This document shows, piece by piece, positions 1-9,475 of a stretch of DNA of 64,000 nucleotides. The notes beneath the pieces are model-generated. The model was not told the DNA's origin. It saw only the letters and a list, made by a program, of their open reading frames with translations, and did no database searches. Positions within the stretch are counted from its first letter, which is position 1. Every line of letters starts with the position of its first letter. Position numbers and translations under genes: made by a program. Source of the stretch: Flavisolibacter ginsenosidimutans (GTDB lineage: Bacteria; Bacteroidota; Bacteroidia; Chitinophagales; Chitinophagaceae); assembly GCF_007970805.1 (NCBI RefSeq), contig NZ_CP042433.1, forward strand, positions 4,464,001-4,528,000, written 5' to 3'.

Positions 1-324
1 AAATTTTCAAATTGAGAATTGTTTCTCTATCTTTCAGAAAGCACTTTTCCTCACTCCCCAACCACACATTCGTTTACCCTCGTACCCTTAAAATGAAAAC
101 GGAAGCGACTTATGGCAAAGGTCAGAATTGTATTTCCGTCGCTGTTTAAGCTCTGGGATTTTAAGTTGAGTTTCCGCGAAAGTGTGGTAAAAACGATATG
201 CACAAAACGCACCCTGATTTGTTGTTGTTCTGAGTCGGAAATTGAACTGGCCATTCACGCTTACGAAGCAAAAGTAGAAGCTGCTACCGAGCGGTAAACA
301 ACAAGCTGAACTTCTCTCCCTACA
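1..324. other. intergenic, no gene seen
   Basis: The two short open frames here overlap on opposite strands, have no recognisable domain and biased low-complexity composition, so I do not call them. The stretch lies downstream of the ferredoxin reductase gene. No convincing hairpin-plus-T-run terminator is visible. Confidence 0.6.
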
Positions 325-1374
325 TTAAATTTCTATTTCGATATCTCCGCCTACCGGGTGTCCGACACAGGTGAGCACCAAACCTTTTCTCAATTCTTCT
401 TCCGTTAATACTTCGTTGTACGAATGCCAGACGTTTCCGCGTAAGCATCTTGCCGCACAGTTACCGCATTGGCCGCTCTCGCAACTGTAAGGCAGTACAA
501 TGCCTTCGCCTTTTGCTGCTTTTAAAATTGAATCGGGATAGCGAACCAGAACGGTGTAAAGCTTGTTTCTCGTTTTGATAACAACGGTGTGATCGTTCTT
601 GTCCGGTGGCGCTGCGTCTCTTTTGGTTGTAGTCGTTAAATAAAAATTTTCTCTTTTTATGTGAGCCGGTTTCATGCCCGCTTCTTCTAACGTATAAACG
701 CACAAACGCATGTAGTTTTCGGGACCGCAAGTGTAAAAAAGCGTTTTGTCTTTTTCCGTTGCGGTATAACGTTCGAGCAAAGAAAGAATCAAACTGCGGT
801 GCAGCCTTGCTTTGGAAAGATCAACCGCGTTGCTGAAAAGTAATTCCAGGTGAAAGCGTTCCGCAAATTCTCCTGACAGTATTTGTAAGGATTTAAGAAA
901 GATAGTTTTCTCCACTGATGCATTACTGTAAACTAAAACAACCGATAAATGCGGCTGTGTGTAAAGAATTGTTTTGAGCAAGGAATAAGCCGGTGTAATG
1001 CCGCTGCCGGCCGCGAAAAAGAAAATTTGTTGATAGCGATGTACGTCATCCGGCAAAACAAAAAAGCCGCCTGCGCCTGTAGTTAAAAGTTCATCACCAG
1101 GCTTTGCGCGGTCAATCAGTATCCGCGAGAACGCACCGTTCTCTACCCTCTTCACGCCAATGGAAAGGAGTTCGCTCAATGCTGGTGCAGACGTGATGGA
1201 ATAAGAGCGTCGCAATTCTTCACCGCCTTCAAAGTGCACAAGCGTCAGGTATTGTCCGGCTTTGTAGGAAATGCCGTGGCCTTCTTCAAACACAATGGTT
1301 TTGAAATCCTTCACTTCCTCTCTGATCTCTTTTACGCGAAGTGTTTTGTAAAGTTCGTTTGGTGTTGCCGTCAT
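325..1374 (-). CDS. ferredoxin-NADP(H) reductase with C-terminal 2Fe-2S domain (PaaE-like)
   Basis: A 349-aa three-domain flavin electron transferase. Domains in order are an FAD-binding barrel with RSYS at residues 56-59, a nucleotide-binding domain with GSGITP near residue 124 and a later CGP motif, and a plant-type 2Fe-2S ferredoxin domain. The cluster ligands are visible as C-x4-C-x2-C near residues 296-305 plus a fourth Cys near 337. Known relatives (PaaE, HmpX, vanillate and ring-hydroxylating oxygenase reductases) pass electrons from NAD(P)H to an oxygenase or other acceptor. No oxygenase subunit lies nearby, so the electron acceptor is unknown. It is probably cytoplasmic, having no signal peptide. 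It is divergent from the GH106 gene across about 155 bp. Assignment to the family is secure; the physiological partner is not. Confidence 0.9.
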   Translation of the reverse strand: MTATPNELYKTLRVKEIREEVKDFKTIVFEEGHGISYKAGQYLTLVHFEGGEELRRSYSITSAPALSELLSIGVKRVENGAFSRILIDRAKPGDELLTTGAGGFFVLPDDVHRYQQIFFFAAGSGITPAYSLLKTILYTQPHLSVVLVYSNASVEKTIFLKSLQILSGEFAERFHLELLFSNAVDLSKARLHRSLILSLLERYTATEKDKTLFYTCGPENYMRLCVYTLEEAGMKPAHIKRENFYLTTTTKRDAAPPDKNDHTVVIKTRNKLYTVLVRYPDSILKAAKGEGIVLPYSCESGQCGNCAARCLRGNVWHSYNEVLTEEELRKGLVLTCVGHPVGGDIEIEI

Positions 1375-1530
1375 AAAATTTGTATCGTCTCTTCACTTGC
1401 TTCTGCAAGTTGGATAAATTTAAGAAGGCTTTTCTCTGCGTCGTGTGCAATCCTCTTTGCACAAAAACTTTACACCGCTTCATTTCGCTATCGCTTGGAT
1501 TTGCTACATTAAGATTTTAAAACGTTGCAA

Positions 1531-4500
1531 ATGACAGACAGAAGAAGCTTTCTGAAAAACGCCGTTCTTTCTTCAACCGGCTTGTTGGTGTTGCCGCTTC
1601 TTTCGTTTGATGAAAAGCGTTTTGAAAGCAAGGCGATCAACGGCAATCTGGAAGAAGGTTTTTTGCATCCGCCCGCATCAGCGCGGCCGCAAGCTTACTG
1701 GATGTGGATGAACGGTCACATTACCAAAAGAGGCATCACGCTTGATTTGCAAACGATGAAAGATATGGGCCTTGCAGGTGCTTTTGTTTACAATACAAAC
1801 GAAGGCGTTCCGCAAGGTCCGGTTGTTTATGGCAGCGAAGAATGGACGGATTTATTGCTGCACGCGACAAGCGAAGCGCAACGTTTGGGGCTAAAACTTT
1901 TTATGCACAATTCGCCGGGCTTTTCCAGTACCGGCGGCGCAAAAGTTTATCCCGAAATGAGCATGCAGGAATTAACCTGGAGCGAAAAAGTTGTTCAAAG
2001 CAACGGTCTTATTGACCTGCAATTGCCGCAACCGTTCACAAAACTGAATTATTACAAAGATGCTTTTGTAATCGCTTATCCTTCGCTTGCGGCAGAGATC
2101 AATGCTGCGCAAAACAAGCTTGTAAGCGCAAGCCTCAACGGAAAGGAAATTGACAAAGAATTGTTGCGTTCAAAAGAACCGTCAACTTTTGTTGAACTTC
2201 TGCCAGTGGCGAAAGAAGCTGCTTTGCTGCAACTTGAATTTGCAGCGCCGTTTGAAGCAAAAGCCATCACCGTGAAAAGGCTTGCCGCTTTTTCTCAAGC
2301 CGGCTTTAACGCAGAATACAATCACCCGCTTTCTCTTCTTCTGCAATGCTCCAACGACGGCAAAAATTTTGAAACCGTTTGCACCATCAATATGCCTTTG
2401 TTGCGCTACATGAATGCACCCGGTGCGCAAAGCTTTCCTGCGGTGAAGGCGAAATATTTCCGGTTGCTAAGCAAAGAAGCGGTGCGGTTAATTGTTGTTG
2501 AATTGCATGCAGCGCCGCGATTGCAAGGCTGGCCGGGCAAAATAAATTTCACCGAAACCAATGGGAGAGAAGATGAGCAGATGCTTGCAAAAGAAGACAT
2601 CATTGATCCTGCGTCGGTGATAAACATCACGGACAAATTAGGCGCCGATGGACGGTTGCTTTGGAACGCACCAGCAGGCTATTGGACCATCCTTCGCATT
2701 GGACATACATGTACCGGTGCGCAAACCGTTTCTTCGCCCGATGGCGCGAAAGGATTGGAGATTGACAAGTTCAGCAAAGAAGCCGTTGACGGTTATTTTG
2801 GCCTTTATCTCGATACGCTGTTACAAAAGTTGAAGCCCTTTATTCCGCAAACGTTTAGCGGAATTTTTATTGACAGTTGGGAAGTAGGCAAGCAAAACTG
2901 GTCAGTAAATTTTCCAACTGAATTTATACAACGATGCGGCTATGATATCGTGCCCTGGTTACCCACATTAACCGGCCGCATTGTTCAAAATACAAACGAC
3001 ACGGAAAAATTTTTGTGGGATTTGCGCCGCACCCAAGCATCGCTTGTAGCCGATAATTATTACGGCCGTTTTAAAGAACGTTGCGCAGCATACAGCTTAC
3101 AACTTTATGCGCAGCCCAATGGGGACGGCGTGTTTGATAGTTTAGAGGTGGGTAAAAATTTAGAAGAACCGATGGCGGAATTTTGGGTGCGAAATGTGCC
3201 CGGCACGTTGAACGTTTGCAAGCAGGCCGTTTCCATTGCACACGGTTACGGAAGAAAGATTGTGGCAGCAGAAGCATACACGGGAATGCCGCAAACGTCA
3301 CACTGGACGGAATATCCTTATGCCTTAAAAACGCAGGGCGATTATATTTATTCGCTCGGCATTAATTGTTTTGTTTTTCATGTTTTCGTTCATCAGCCTT
3401 ACACCACGGGCTTTCCGGGCATGACGATGGGCCCTTACGGCACGCACTTCGACCGGAATTCTACCTGGGCTAAACAGGCAAAGTCTTGGGTGGCTTATCT
3501 CTGCCGCACGCAGTATTTATTGCAACAAGGCTTGCCCGTTGCAGACGTTTGTTATTTCAAAGGCGAAGACGTGTCATCGGGCATACCTGATGTGAATTAT
3601 GTGAATCCTCCTGTGCCGCGAACGCTTGCGGGAGATGTGATTGGCCCGGACGTTTTGTTGAAGCAAATGCGAGTTGAAGAAGGTAAAATTGTTTTCCCCG
3701 ATGGCATGAGTTACGGTGTGATGATTCTCGCTCCGCTTAAAAAAATTTCAATCAAAATATTGCAGCGATTAAAGGAATTGTTGGAGGCGGGAATGACGCT
3801 TGTCGTGTCGGTAAAGCCAGAAGACACGCCAGGGTTGAAAGACGGTAATGCGGCAACAATTATCAATGAGCTATGGAACAATCTTGATGGGCAAAGCGTG
3901 AAGAAGCGGAGCGTTGGCAAAGGCGAAATTTATTGGAATAAGCCTTTTGAAGAGATACTAAATGAACTAAAAATCTATCCTGATTTTACGTTCACTTCAC
4001 GGAACGCGGATGCGGCTATTCATTATACACACCGAAAACTAAGCGAAGGCGATCTTTATTTTATCAGCAATCATCTTCGCAGAATGGAAAGCATTGTTTG
4101 CTCTTTTCGTGTGAGCAACAAAACAACCGAAATCTGGAATCCGCAAACAGGAGAAATACAAAAGGCGGCCTTGTATTCTTTTGATGAAGAAAGAACGAAT
4201 GTGCCGCTCGAACTCGAACCCGCCGGCTCTTTGTTTGTTCTCTTTCGCAAGAATGATAAAGGACCTTTGTTTGATAGCGTTTTGCAAAACGGCGTTGAAA
4301 TCATTTCAACAAAACCTTTCCATGCAACTCCGCAAAATCTTTGTGAAGCAACATTCAACAATTTTACCATCACGCTTTGGATAAAACCTGATGTTCCCTC
4401 CGAACATCCAAAAGGCATTTTAATTTTTCCGCCCGAAGGTGAATTGGTTTATGGATTTAATCACGCGGCTTGCGGTTTGGCGGCAGGGCAAGACGGCGTT

Positions 4501-5511
4501 CGTGTTTACGAAAGAACAAAAGGCCCAAACAGAGATGCAATACCGGTTATTGCACACGCACAAGCCATTGAAGGATGGACGCACCTTGCCTTGCTTTATG
4601 CAGGCGGAAAACCGTCTTTGTTCATCAACGGCAAGCTGGCTGCAGAAGGAAAATCATCAGGTAAAATTGTTCATCCCGGCCTTCATACGCCGCCAACCGA
4701 CGAAGCATTTTCTGCTTATTTTGAAGGCGCTCAAACAAAGGCTGAACTGATTAGTGAAGCATTGTCTGCGGATAGAATTTACGGCTTGTATAAAAGAGGT
4801 TTACCTCCGCCTGAAGGCCCATCCGCCGTCACTGTTTTTCAGACGCAGAAAGGCGAAGTAAAGGCAAGGATTTTTGCAAACGATTCTTATCAAATGAAGA
4901 GCAACGGCCAAACAAAACCTTTTGAAGTGAAACACTGCAAGACGTTTGCGGTTGAACGTCCGTGGCGGGTGAAATTTCTTTCGGCTTATCCTGGGCCGTC
5001 TTCAATTGTGTTAGAAAAACTCATCTCTTTGCACAAACATTCAAACTTCGACGTGCGGCATTTTTCCGGCACGGCTGTTTATCAAACTTCCTTTTCTTTT
5101 TTTGAGAAAAACCTTTCCGCGGAACAACGTATCCTTCTTCATCTTGGCCGCGTGGAATGCATGGCCGAAGTAAAATTGAACGGAAAAGATCTGGGTATTT
5201 TTTGGAAAGAACCGTTTGTTGTGGATATAACAACCGCGATACGTTTTGGGAAGAATGACTTGGAAGTTGAGGTTACCAATCTTTGGCCCAATCGGATGAT
5301 CGGCGACGAATATCTCCCGGCGGAAAACGAATACGACGGCAACGGGTTCATCAAAAAGTTTCCCCGTTGGTATTTGCAGAATAACCCCAAGCAAGGCGCA
5401 CGAAAAGCCTTTTCCGCATGGAAGCCTTTTAAGAAAACTGACCCGCTTTTGGAAGCCGGCTTATTGGGGCCAGTGATGTTGATTATGGGAGTAGAATTGC
5501 ATTTGCTTTGA
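1531..5511 (+). CDS. GH106-type glycoside hydrolase (alpha-L-rhamnosidase-like) with inserted LamG-like domain
   Basis: About 1,326 aa. I use the ATG at 1531 rather than the in-frame TTG six bases upstream, because it begins a Tat-like signal (MTDRRSFLKN followed by a hydrophobic stretch). The segment after the signal (residues about 45-140, with YWMWMNGHITKRGI and a later LFMHNSPGFSSTGG) is typical of the GH106 alpha-L-rhamnosidase fold. Residues about 923-1093 look like a concanavalin A/LamG-like beta sandwich (TITLWIKPD, GWTHLALLY, LFINGKLAAEG). The last 130 residues look like a sugar-binding jelly roll (VKLNGKDLGIFWKEP). It probably releases terminal rhamnose from plant or exopolysaccharide glycans in the periplasm or at the surface. 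GH106 proteins are usually nearer 1,000-1,150 aa, so the LamG-like insertion is notable. The substrate is not proven. It converges with the next gene. Confidence 0.82.
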   Translation: MTDRRSFLKNAVLSSTGLLVLPLLSFDEKRFESKAINGNLEEGFLHPPASARPQAYWMWMNGHITKRGITLDLQTMKDMGLAGAFVYNTNEGVPQGPVVYGSEEWTDLLLHATSEAQRLGLKLFMHNSPGFSSTGGAKVYPEMSMQELTWSEKVVQSNGLIDLQLPQPFTKLNYYKDAFVIAYPSLAAEINAAQNKLVSASLNGKEIDKELLRSKEPSTFVELLPVAKEAALLQLEFAAPFEAKAITVKRLAAFSQAGFNAEYNHPLSLLLQCSNDGKNFETVCTINMPLLRYMNAPGAQSFPAVKAKYFRLLSKEAVRLIVVELHAAPRLQGWPGKINFTETNGREDEQMLAKEDIIDPASVINITDKLGADGRLLWNAPAGYWTILRIGHTCTGAQTVSSPDGAKGLEIDKFSKEAVDGYFGLYLDTLLQKLKPFIPQTFSGIFIDSWEVGKQNWSVNFPTEFIQRCGYDIVPWLPTLTGRIVQNTNDTEKFLWDLRRTQASLVADNYYGRFKERCAAYSLQLYAQPNGDGVFDSLEVGKNLEEPMAEFWVRNVPGTLNVCKQAVSIAHGYGRKIVAAEAYTGMPQTSHWTEYPYALKTQGDYIYSLGINCFVFHVFVHQPYTTGFPGMTMGPYGTHFDRNSTWAKQAKSWVAYLCRTQYLLQQGLPVADVCYFKGEDVSSGIPDVNYVNPPVPRTLAGDVIGPDVLLKQMRVEEGKIVFPDGMSYGVMILAPLKKISIKILQRLKELLEAGMTLVVSVKPEDTPGLKDGNAATIINELWNNLDGQSVKKRSVGKGEIYWNKPFEEILNELKIYPDFTFTSRNADAAIHYTHRKLSEGDLYFISNHLRRMESIVCSFRVSNKTTEIWNPQTGEIQKAALYSFDEERTNVPLELEPAGSLFVLFRKNDKGPLFDSVLQNGVEIISTKPFHATPQNLCEATFNNFTITLWIKPDVPSEHPKGILIFPPEGELVYGFNHAACGLAAGQDGVRVYERTKGPNRDAIPVIAHAQAIEGWTHLALLYAGGKPSLFINGKLAAEGKSSGKIVHPGLHTPPTDEAFSAYFEGAQTKAELISEALSADRIYGLYKRGLPPPEGPSAVTVFQTQKGEVKARIFANDSYQMKSNGQTKPFEVKHCKTFAVERPWRVKFLSAYPGPSSIVLEKLISLHKHSNFDVRHFSGTAVYQTSFSFFEKNLSAEQRILLHLGRVECMAEVKLNGKDLGIFWKEPFVVDITTAIRFGKNDLEVEVTNLWPNRMIGDEYLPAENEYDGNGFIKKFPRWYLQNNPKQGARKAFSAWKPFKKTDPLLEAGLLGPVMLIMGVELHLL

Positions 5512-5539
5512 AAGCTAAAAATCAAGTTCATTGCCTCGG

Positions 5540-6643
5540 TTACTGAACGTTGTACACGATTTTTTTTATGTGAAATTGTCCGTACACAAATTCGCCGTCG
5601 GGGTAATGCCAGATGGCTTCGCCGTAAGAAGGCAGGTTGTAGCCGTCGAAGTTTTTGTAATCTTTTACCGGTGTTGAAAACCGGTATCGTTTTTTATCGG
5701 CGATGGCATAACGGTCATCAGAAATAAAATTTGTTAGTTCGCCTTTTACATTGAACAGAAGTTGTGCGGTAATGGATTCATCTCTCACGGTAAACGTTGC
5801 TTTTGCAACCGTATCGTTAATCGCTTTCCATTGAATGCTTTTGTCAATCAACGTAGCCGGTGCTAAAATGCACATGTCGTTAAAAATAGTGACGGTTTCC
5901 GCTTTGTTCAACACACCGCCGCTTTCGCTTACCATTGGAAAAATTCCAAAGAGTTTGATGTGCATTCCTGCACGGCCATTCTTGTAATGGTGGTAACCAG
6001 GCACGGTAATACCAAACATCTTTGCTTTCATAAAAAATAATCGTGTGGGTTCGCCGGTAAAATTGTGCTGCTCCGAGGTAAACGGAAACCAGTCTTTTCC
6101 TTTGTCCCTCATGTGACCATCGAACAAAGCTTTGTAGCACCCAACCTTTTGCTTTCCCACAACGCCAACGTACCGCAGGTATTTTTGAACGGGAAGCGGC
6201 AAGTGTTGAAGGTCTGCTTCGCCGATAGTATCCGCTTCGGTTTTTGTTTTTTGCCGTGCGCTGGCAACGTCTTCCCGGTAGCTTTTTTCAAAACGCCAGC
6301 TTCCGAAAGAAAGAAGGCAAGCCAATAGAATAATGCTGTTTGCGATGGTGCCAAACCTGGCTTCTTTCCACACGGAAAAAATAAGAAACTGTGACAGCAT
6401 CACCGCAACAATTCCAACCATCCACCACACATTGTTTTTTGTAAAGAACAGAACCGTTGCTATAAAAAACAACAACGCCGTAAAAAGCCACAGCAGGCCA
6501 ACCGGTTTTGCAATGTGCTTTGTTAGCTGCGCAAAATTTTCGTAACCGAAAGCCCTGGCAAAGCCCATGCAATGAAGTGCGCCGTGGAAGAAGAGGATAA
6601 CCAGGAGAAGATTACGTAGCATGAAATATTTTTTAAACCACAC
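5540..6643 (-). CDS. DUF6544/DUF6920-like membrane protein
   Basis: A 367-aa protein with about four N-terminal membrane segments within residues 8-115, followed by a roughly 240-residue soluble domain beginning LPLPVQKYLRYVGVVG. That opening and the following KALFDGHMRDKG, FFMKAKMFG and GYNLPSYGEAIWHYP blocks match my memory of the DUF6544/DUF6920 family. The function is unknown. It starts about 5 bp after pfkB ends, so it is probably the last gene of the L,D-transpeptidase-pfkB-DUF6544 operon. An alternative start at 6622 (MLRNLLLVIL) would remove seven residues. It converges with the GH106 gene with a 28-bp gap and no obvious shared terminator. Confidence 0.75.
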   Translation of the reverse strand: MWFKKYFMLRNLLLVILFFHGALHCMGFARAFGYENFAQLTKHIAKPVGLLWLFTALLFFIATVLFFTKNNVWWMVGIVAVMLSQFLIFSVWKEARFGTIANSIILLACLLSFGSWRFEKSYREDVASARQKTKTEADTIGEADLQHLPLPVQKYLRYVGVVGKQKVGCYKALFDGHMRDKGKDWFPFTSEQHNFTGEPTRLFFMKAKMFGITVPGYHHYKNGRAGMHIKLFGIFPMVSESGGVLNKAETVTIFNDMCILAPATLIDKSIQWKAINDTVAKATFTVRDESITAQLLFNVKGELTNFISDDRYAIADKKRYRFSTPVKDYKNFDGYNLPSYGEAIWHYPDGEFVYGQFHIKKIVYNVQ

Positions 6644-6648
6644 GAATG

Positions 6649-7605
6649 CTACAGCGCCTCGTTGCAGTCATGAATGGCAGCGCTGTTCTGTTTCATCCAT
6701 TCATAAAACTTCAAGGCATCCGCTTTTTTAAACAACTGCGTTCCCTTGTTGACGGTGGCTGCGGTGCCGCAGGCAATGCCAAATTGAACGGCGTTTTCCA
6801 GGCTTTCCTCTTTTCCCAGCATCCACACAATGCCAGCCACCATGCTGTCGCCCGCACCAACGGTTGTTTGCCTTTTTACCGTGGGTGCATGAAATTCTTT
6901 TGCGCCGTCTTTCGTTACCAGCATTGCACCCGAAGGCCCCATCGAAACAATGATTGCCTCGCAATTGCTTTGGTGAAAAACGGCTTTTGCGAACGTTGCA
7001 ATCTCACTTGGCTCCAGGTATTCTTTACCAGCCAAGAAACACAACTCCGTCAGGTTTGGCTTAACGAGGTAAGCACCGTTCTTCATGATTGTTTCCAAAG
7101 CGGCACCCGAACTGTCAGCAATAAATTTGACACCCTTCTTTTTTGCGATGAGGGCCAGTCGTCCAAGAAAAGAAGCATCAGCACCGGGCGGTAAACTGCC
7201 GCTGCAAACAAGAAAAGAAATTTGCGGCAAGCCGAAAATTGTTTCCTCTATCGTTTTCAATTCGTCTTTGCAAATGGATGGCCCCGGCATTACAAAACGA
7301 TATTGCCGGGCCGTAGCCGTTTCGTTCACGACAAAATTTTCTCTTGTGTCGCCTTTAATGGGAATGGCTTTTACCGCGATGTCTTTTTCTTTCAGAAGCT
7401 GCGTTACCGTTTCGCCGTTAAGGCCGCCGGCAAAAAAAACAGCGAGACTTTCCCCGCCCAGTTCTTTCACCGCTTTGCTTACGTTAATGCCACCGCCGCC
7501 TGCTTCAATCAGCACATCGCTGCAGCGCATTTTTTTCTCCGGCATCAGTTGCGCCACGCCGGTGCTTTTGTCAAGTGCAGGGTTGAGTGTAAGCGTTACA
7601 ATCAT
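6649..7605 (-). CDS. pfkB: PfkB-family 6-phosphofructokinase (Pfk-2 type) or related hexose-phosphate kinase
   Basis: A 318-aa ribokinase-fold sugar kinase. The start (MIVTLTLNPALDKS) and the early GGGGINVSKAVKELGG substrate loop are typical of the Pfk-2/FruK/LacC branch. The C-terminal signature GAGDSMVAG near residue 250 holds the catalytic Asp and the anion hole. It would phosphorylate fructose-6-phosphate with ATP, although 1-phosphofructokinase or tagatose-6-phosphate kinase activity cannot be excluded. Its ATG overlaps the L,D-transpeptidase stop as ATGA (7602-7605), so translation is probably coupled. In the mycobacterial DosR regulon a PfkB kinase is likewise co-regulated with universal stress proteins, and the context here is similar. 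Confidence 0.88.
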   Translation of the reverse strand: MIVTLTLNPALDKSTGVAQLMPEKKMRCSDVLIEAGGGGINVSKAVKELGGESLAVFFAGGLNGETVTQLLKEKDIAVKAIPIKGDTRENFVVNETATARQYRFVMPGPSICKDELKTIEETIFGLPQISFLVCSGSLPPGADASFLGRLALIAKKKGVKFIADSSGAALETIMKNGAYLVKPNLTELCFLAGKEYLEPSEIATFAKAVFHQSNCEAIIVSMGPSGAMLVTKDGAKEFHAPTVKRQTTVGAGDSMVAGIVWMLGKEESLENAVQFGIACGTAATVNKGTQLFKKADALKFYEWMKQNSAAIHDCNEAL

Positions 7606-9146
7606 GGGTCGTATGCGGTGGCTTTGATAAAATTTAATTTGTTGTACACATCATTGTAGAAGCGGATGGTGCCTTCTGCGGTGTGCCACACCGTGCTGTA
7701 AAGAACAACAACCGGCAAGGGTTTCTCTGCTTTCACCACAACCGGCGCTTGCTGGTTAATGCAGCCTTTTGCCGTTAACGTATCGATGGCGATGCGGTTG
7801 CCGCCCAATAAATAATGCGCTAATTCTTCTGGCTTTTCTACCCGCATGCAACCGTGACTGTAAAACCGTCTTGAAGAAGAAAACAAAATCTTGCCCGGCG
7901 TATCGTGCAGGTAAACCGTGAAGGGATTGGGGAAATTAAACTTGACGAGACCCAGTGCGTTGTCGCAGCCGGTTGATTGGCGAATGACGTAAGGAAAATT
8001 AGCGGCGTTTAACGAACGCCAGTTGATGTTGTAAGGATTGACTACTCGCCCTTTTTTGTTCAATACCTGGAAATTGCCAAGCTCGAGAAAGCGAATATTT
8101 TTTTTGATGCTCGGCAGCAACTCTCTTGTTGCAATTTTATTCGGTACGTTCCAGTAAGGATATAAAATCACTTCGTTAATGGTGCTGGCAAGCGTTGGTG
8201 TTGGCGTGGACGGTTTGCCCGCAATAACTCTCGATTCAAGAAGAAGCTTTTCGCCGTCGTAAAGAAGGAAATTAGCGGAAGGAATGTTCACAAAAAGTAC
8301 CGGCGTCGCTTCTTTCATTGCCGCCGTCCAGCGAAACAAGTTGACGGCGGCTTTCAGTTCTTCCAGGCGTTGGCTTACCGGAACGTTAAGTGCGGAGAGT
8401 GTGGTGCTGCGCAGGATTCCATCGCTTAATAAATCAAAAACTGTTTGCGCTTCTTTTATTCTTTTCTGTAATTCATTACTCGTGCTGCGGTTTTCAACCG
8501 AATCCGTAAATCCTAACAGGTAAAGTTTGCGCAGCAAGGCCTTGTTTGTGCTGTCGGTTTTGGAAGAAACAATTTTGACTTCACCGAAGCCCTTTGCCTG
8601 CATTGTTTGCAACAACCGGTTGTAAAGCTGAAGCGCATTTTTGTAAGCTTTTGCCTGCGGTTGTAAATCATCTGCCAGGCTGTACAATTCGCCCGGCAGC
8701 AAATGCGCTTGCAGGGCGGAAGCGATTGAAGGAAAAACATTGGGAGAAGGAAGGCCGTTGTAGCCGAGCGAAGGGCTTTTGTTGCCAACCTTTAGCTCGG
8801 AAAAAAAATGAAGCGCCGCATCGGTAAAACGCAGTTCTGTTTCTGTTGAATCAACCGTGCGAAGAGTTAATCGCTCAGGATAAAACCCGCTCATGAATCC
8901 TTGCTGGTAATCGCCTTCGTTCAGCGCCAGTGAACCCGATTTGTGCAGTAACGTGAGCAATTCCTTTTGCAGCGAATCGCGGCCAATCCACGCCGGTTGC
9001 CAACCGCGGGCTTCGTAAAATTGTTTGACCACTGAATAACGGGGCCAGTCCTTGTAGGACTCAAGTTTTTCCGCCGTAAACCATTGGGCTTTTGCTTCTG
9101 AAAGCAGGCCCCAAAGCATCAATAAACACGCAAGCACCTTCTTCAT
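7602..9146 (-). CDS. murein L,D-transpeptidase, YcbB/LdtD-like (YkuD domain)
   Basis: A 514-aa exported protein with signal peptide MKKVLACLLMLWGLLSEAKA. The N-terminal scaffold (SVVKQFYEARGWQPAWI) and middle region fit the long YcbB/LdtD class. The YkuD catalytic domain is around residues 280-455, with its Cys/His motif SHGCMRVEKPEELA near residue 432. The enzyme makes 3-3 cross-links or attaches molecules to peptidoglycan, and such remodelling is linked to envelope stress and stationary phase in other bacteria. It is followed by pfkB with a 4-bp overlap. The gap to the upstream 52-aa gene is 108 bp, so it may be part of one long unit beginning at the USP gene at 10303. Confidence 0.9.
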   Translation of the reverse strand: MKKVLACLLMLWGLLSEAKAQWFTAEKLESYKDWPRYSVVKQFYEARGWQPAWIGRDSLQKELLTLLHKSGSLALNEGDYQQGFMSGFYPERLTLRTVDSTETELRFTDAALHFFSELKVGNKSPSLGYNGLPSPNVFPSIASALQAHLLPGELYSLADDLQPQAKAYKNALQLYNRLLQTMQAKGFGEVKIVSSKTDSTNKALLRKLYLLGFTDSVENRSTSNELQKRIKEAQTVFDLLSDGILRSTTLSALNVPVSQRLEELKAAVNLFRWTAAMKEATPVLFVNIPSANFLLYDGEKLLLESRVIAGKPSTPTPTLASTINEVILYPYWNVPNKIATRELLPSIKKNIRFLELGNFQVLNKKGRVVNPYNINWRSLNAANFPYVIRQSTGCDNALGLVKFNFPNPFTVYLHDTPGKILFSSSRRFYSHGCMRVEKPEELAHYLLGGNRIAIDTLTAKGCINQQAPVVVKAEKPLPVVVLYSTVWHTAEGTIRFYNDVYNKLNFIKATAYDP

Positions 9147-9254
9147 TTTCTTTTCCTGTTTTGTGTTAACGAATCCGTTGATGTTGCGGCTTCTGCTTTT
9201 TCTTTTCCAACGCTTTGCAACAGCTTTAGCCGCTGCCTGATGGAACGGTTGCGT

Positions 9255-9413
9255 TTAATTTTTTTGAATAAAGTATTGGTACAACTTCAGTAACCATTCG
9301 GCAACGTGCTGCCGTGCAAACAAGAGCCCGAAAATGGCGACAACGCTGGCCGCAATCCAGGCAGCGTATTTGCCCGCGGTAAGCGCATCGTTGGCGTAAA
9401 TGAAGGTTGCCAT
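9255..9413 (-). CDS. 52-aa single-pass membrane protein, unknown
   Basis: A short gene starting at the ATG at 9413 and ending in TAA at 9255. The peptide begins MATFIYANDALTAGKYAAW, has one hydrophobic helix (residues about 16-33), then an amphipathic basic/aromatic tail ending YFIQKN. It lies 62 bp downstream of the USP gene and 108 bp upstream of the L,D-transpeptidase gene, all on the same strand, which supports co-transcription. I do not recognise a family. The regular alternation of hydrophobic and charged segments and absence of rare codons make it a likely real small protein. Confidence 0.6.
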   Translation of the reverse strand: MATFIYANDALTAGKYAAWIAASVVAIFGLLFARQHVAEWLLKLYQYFIQKN

Positions 9414-9475
9414 GATCTTTCTTTAAGCGATGAAGTATTTGTTTTCATAACCCTTGTACTCATTCAACCGCCACC

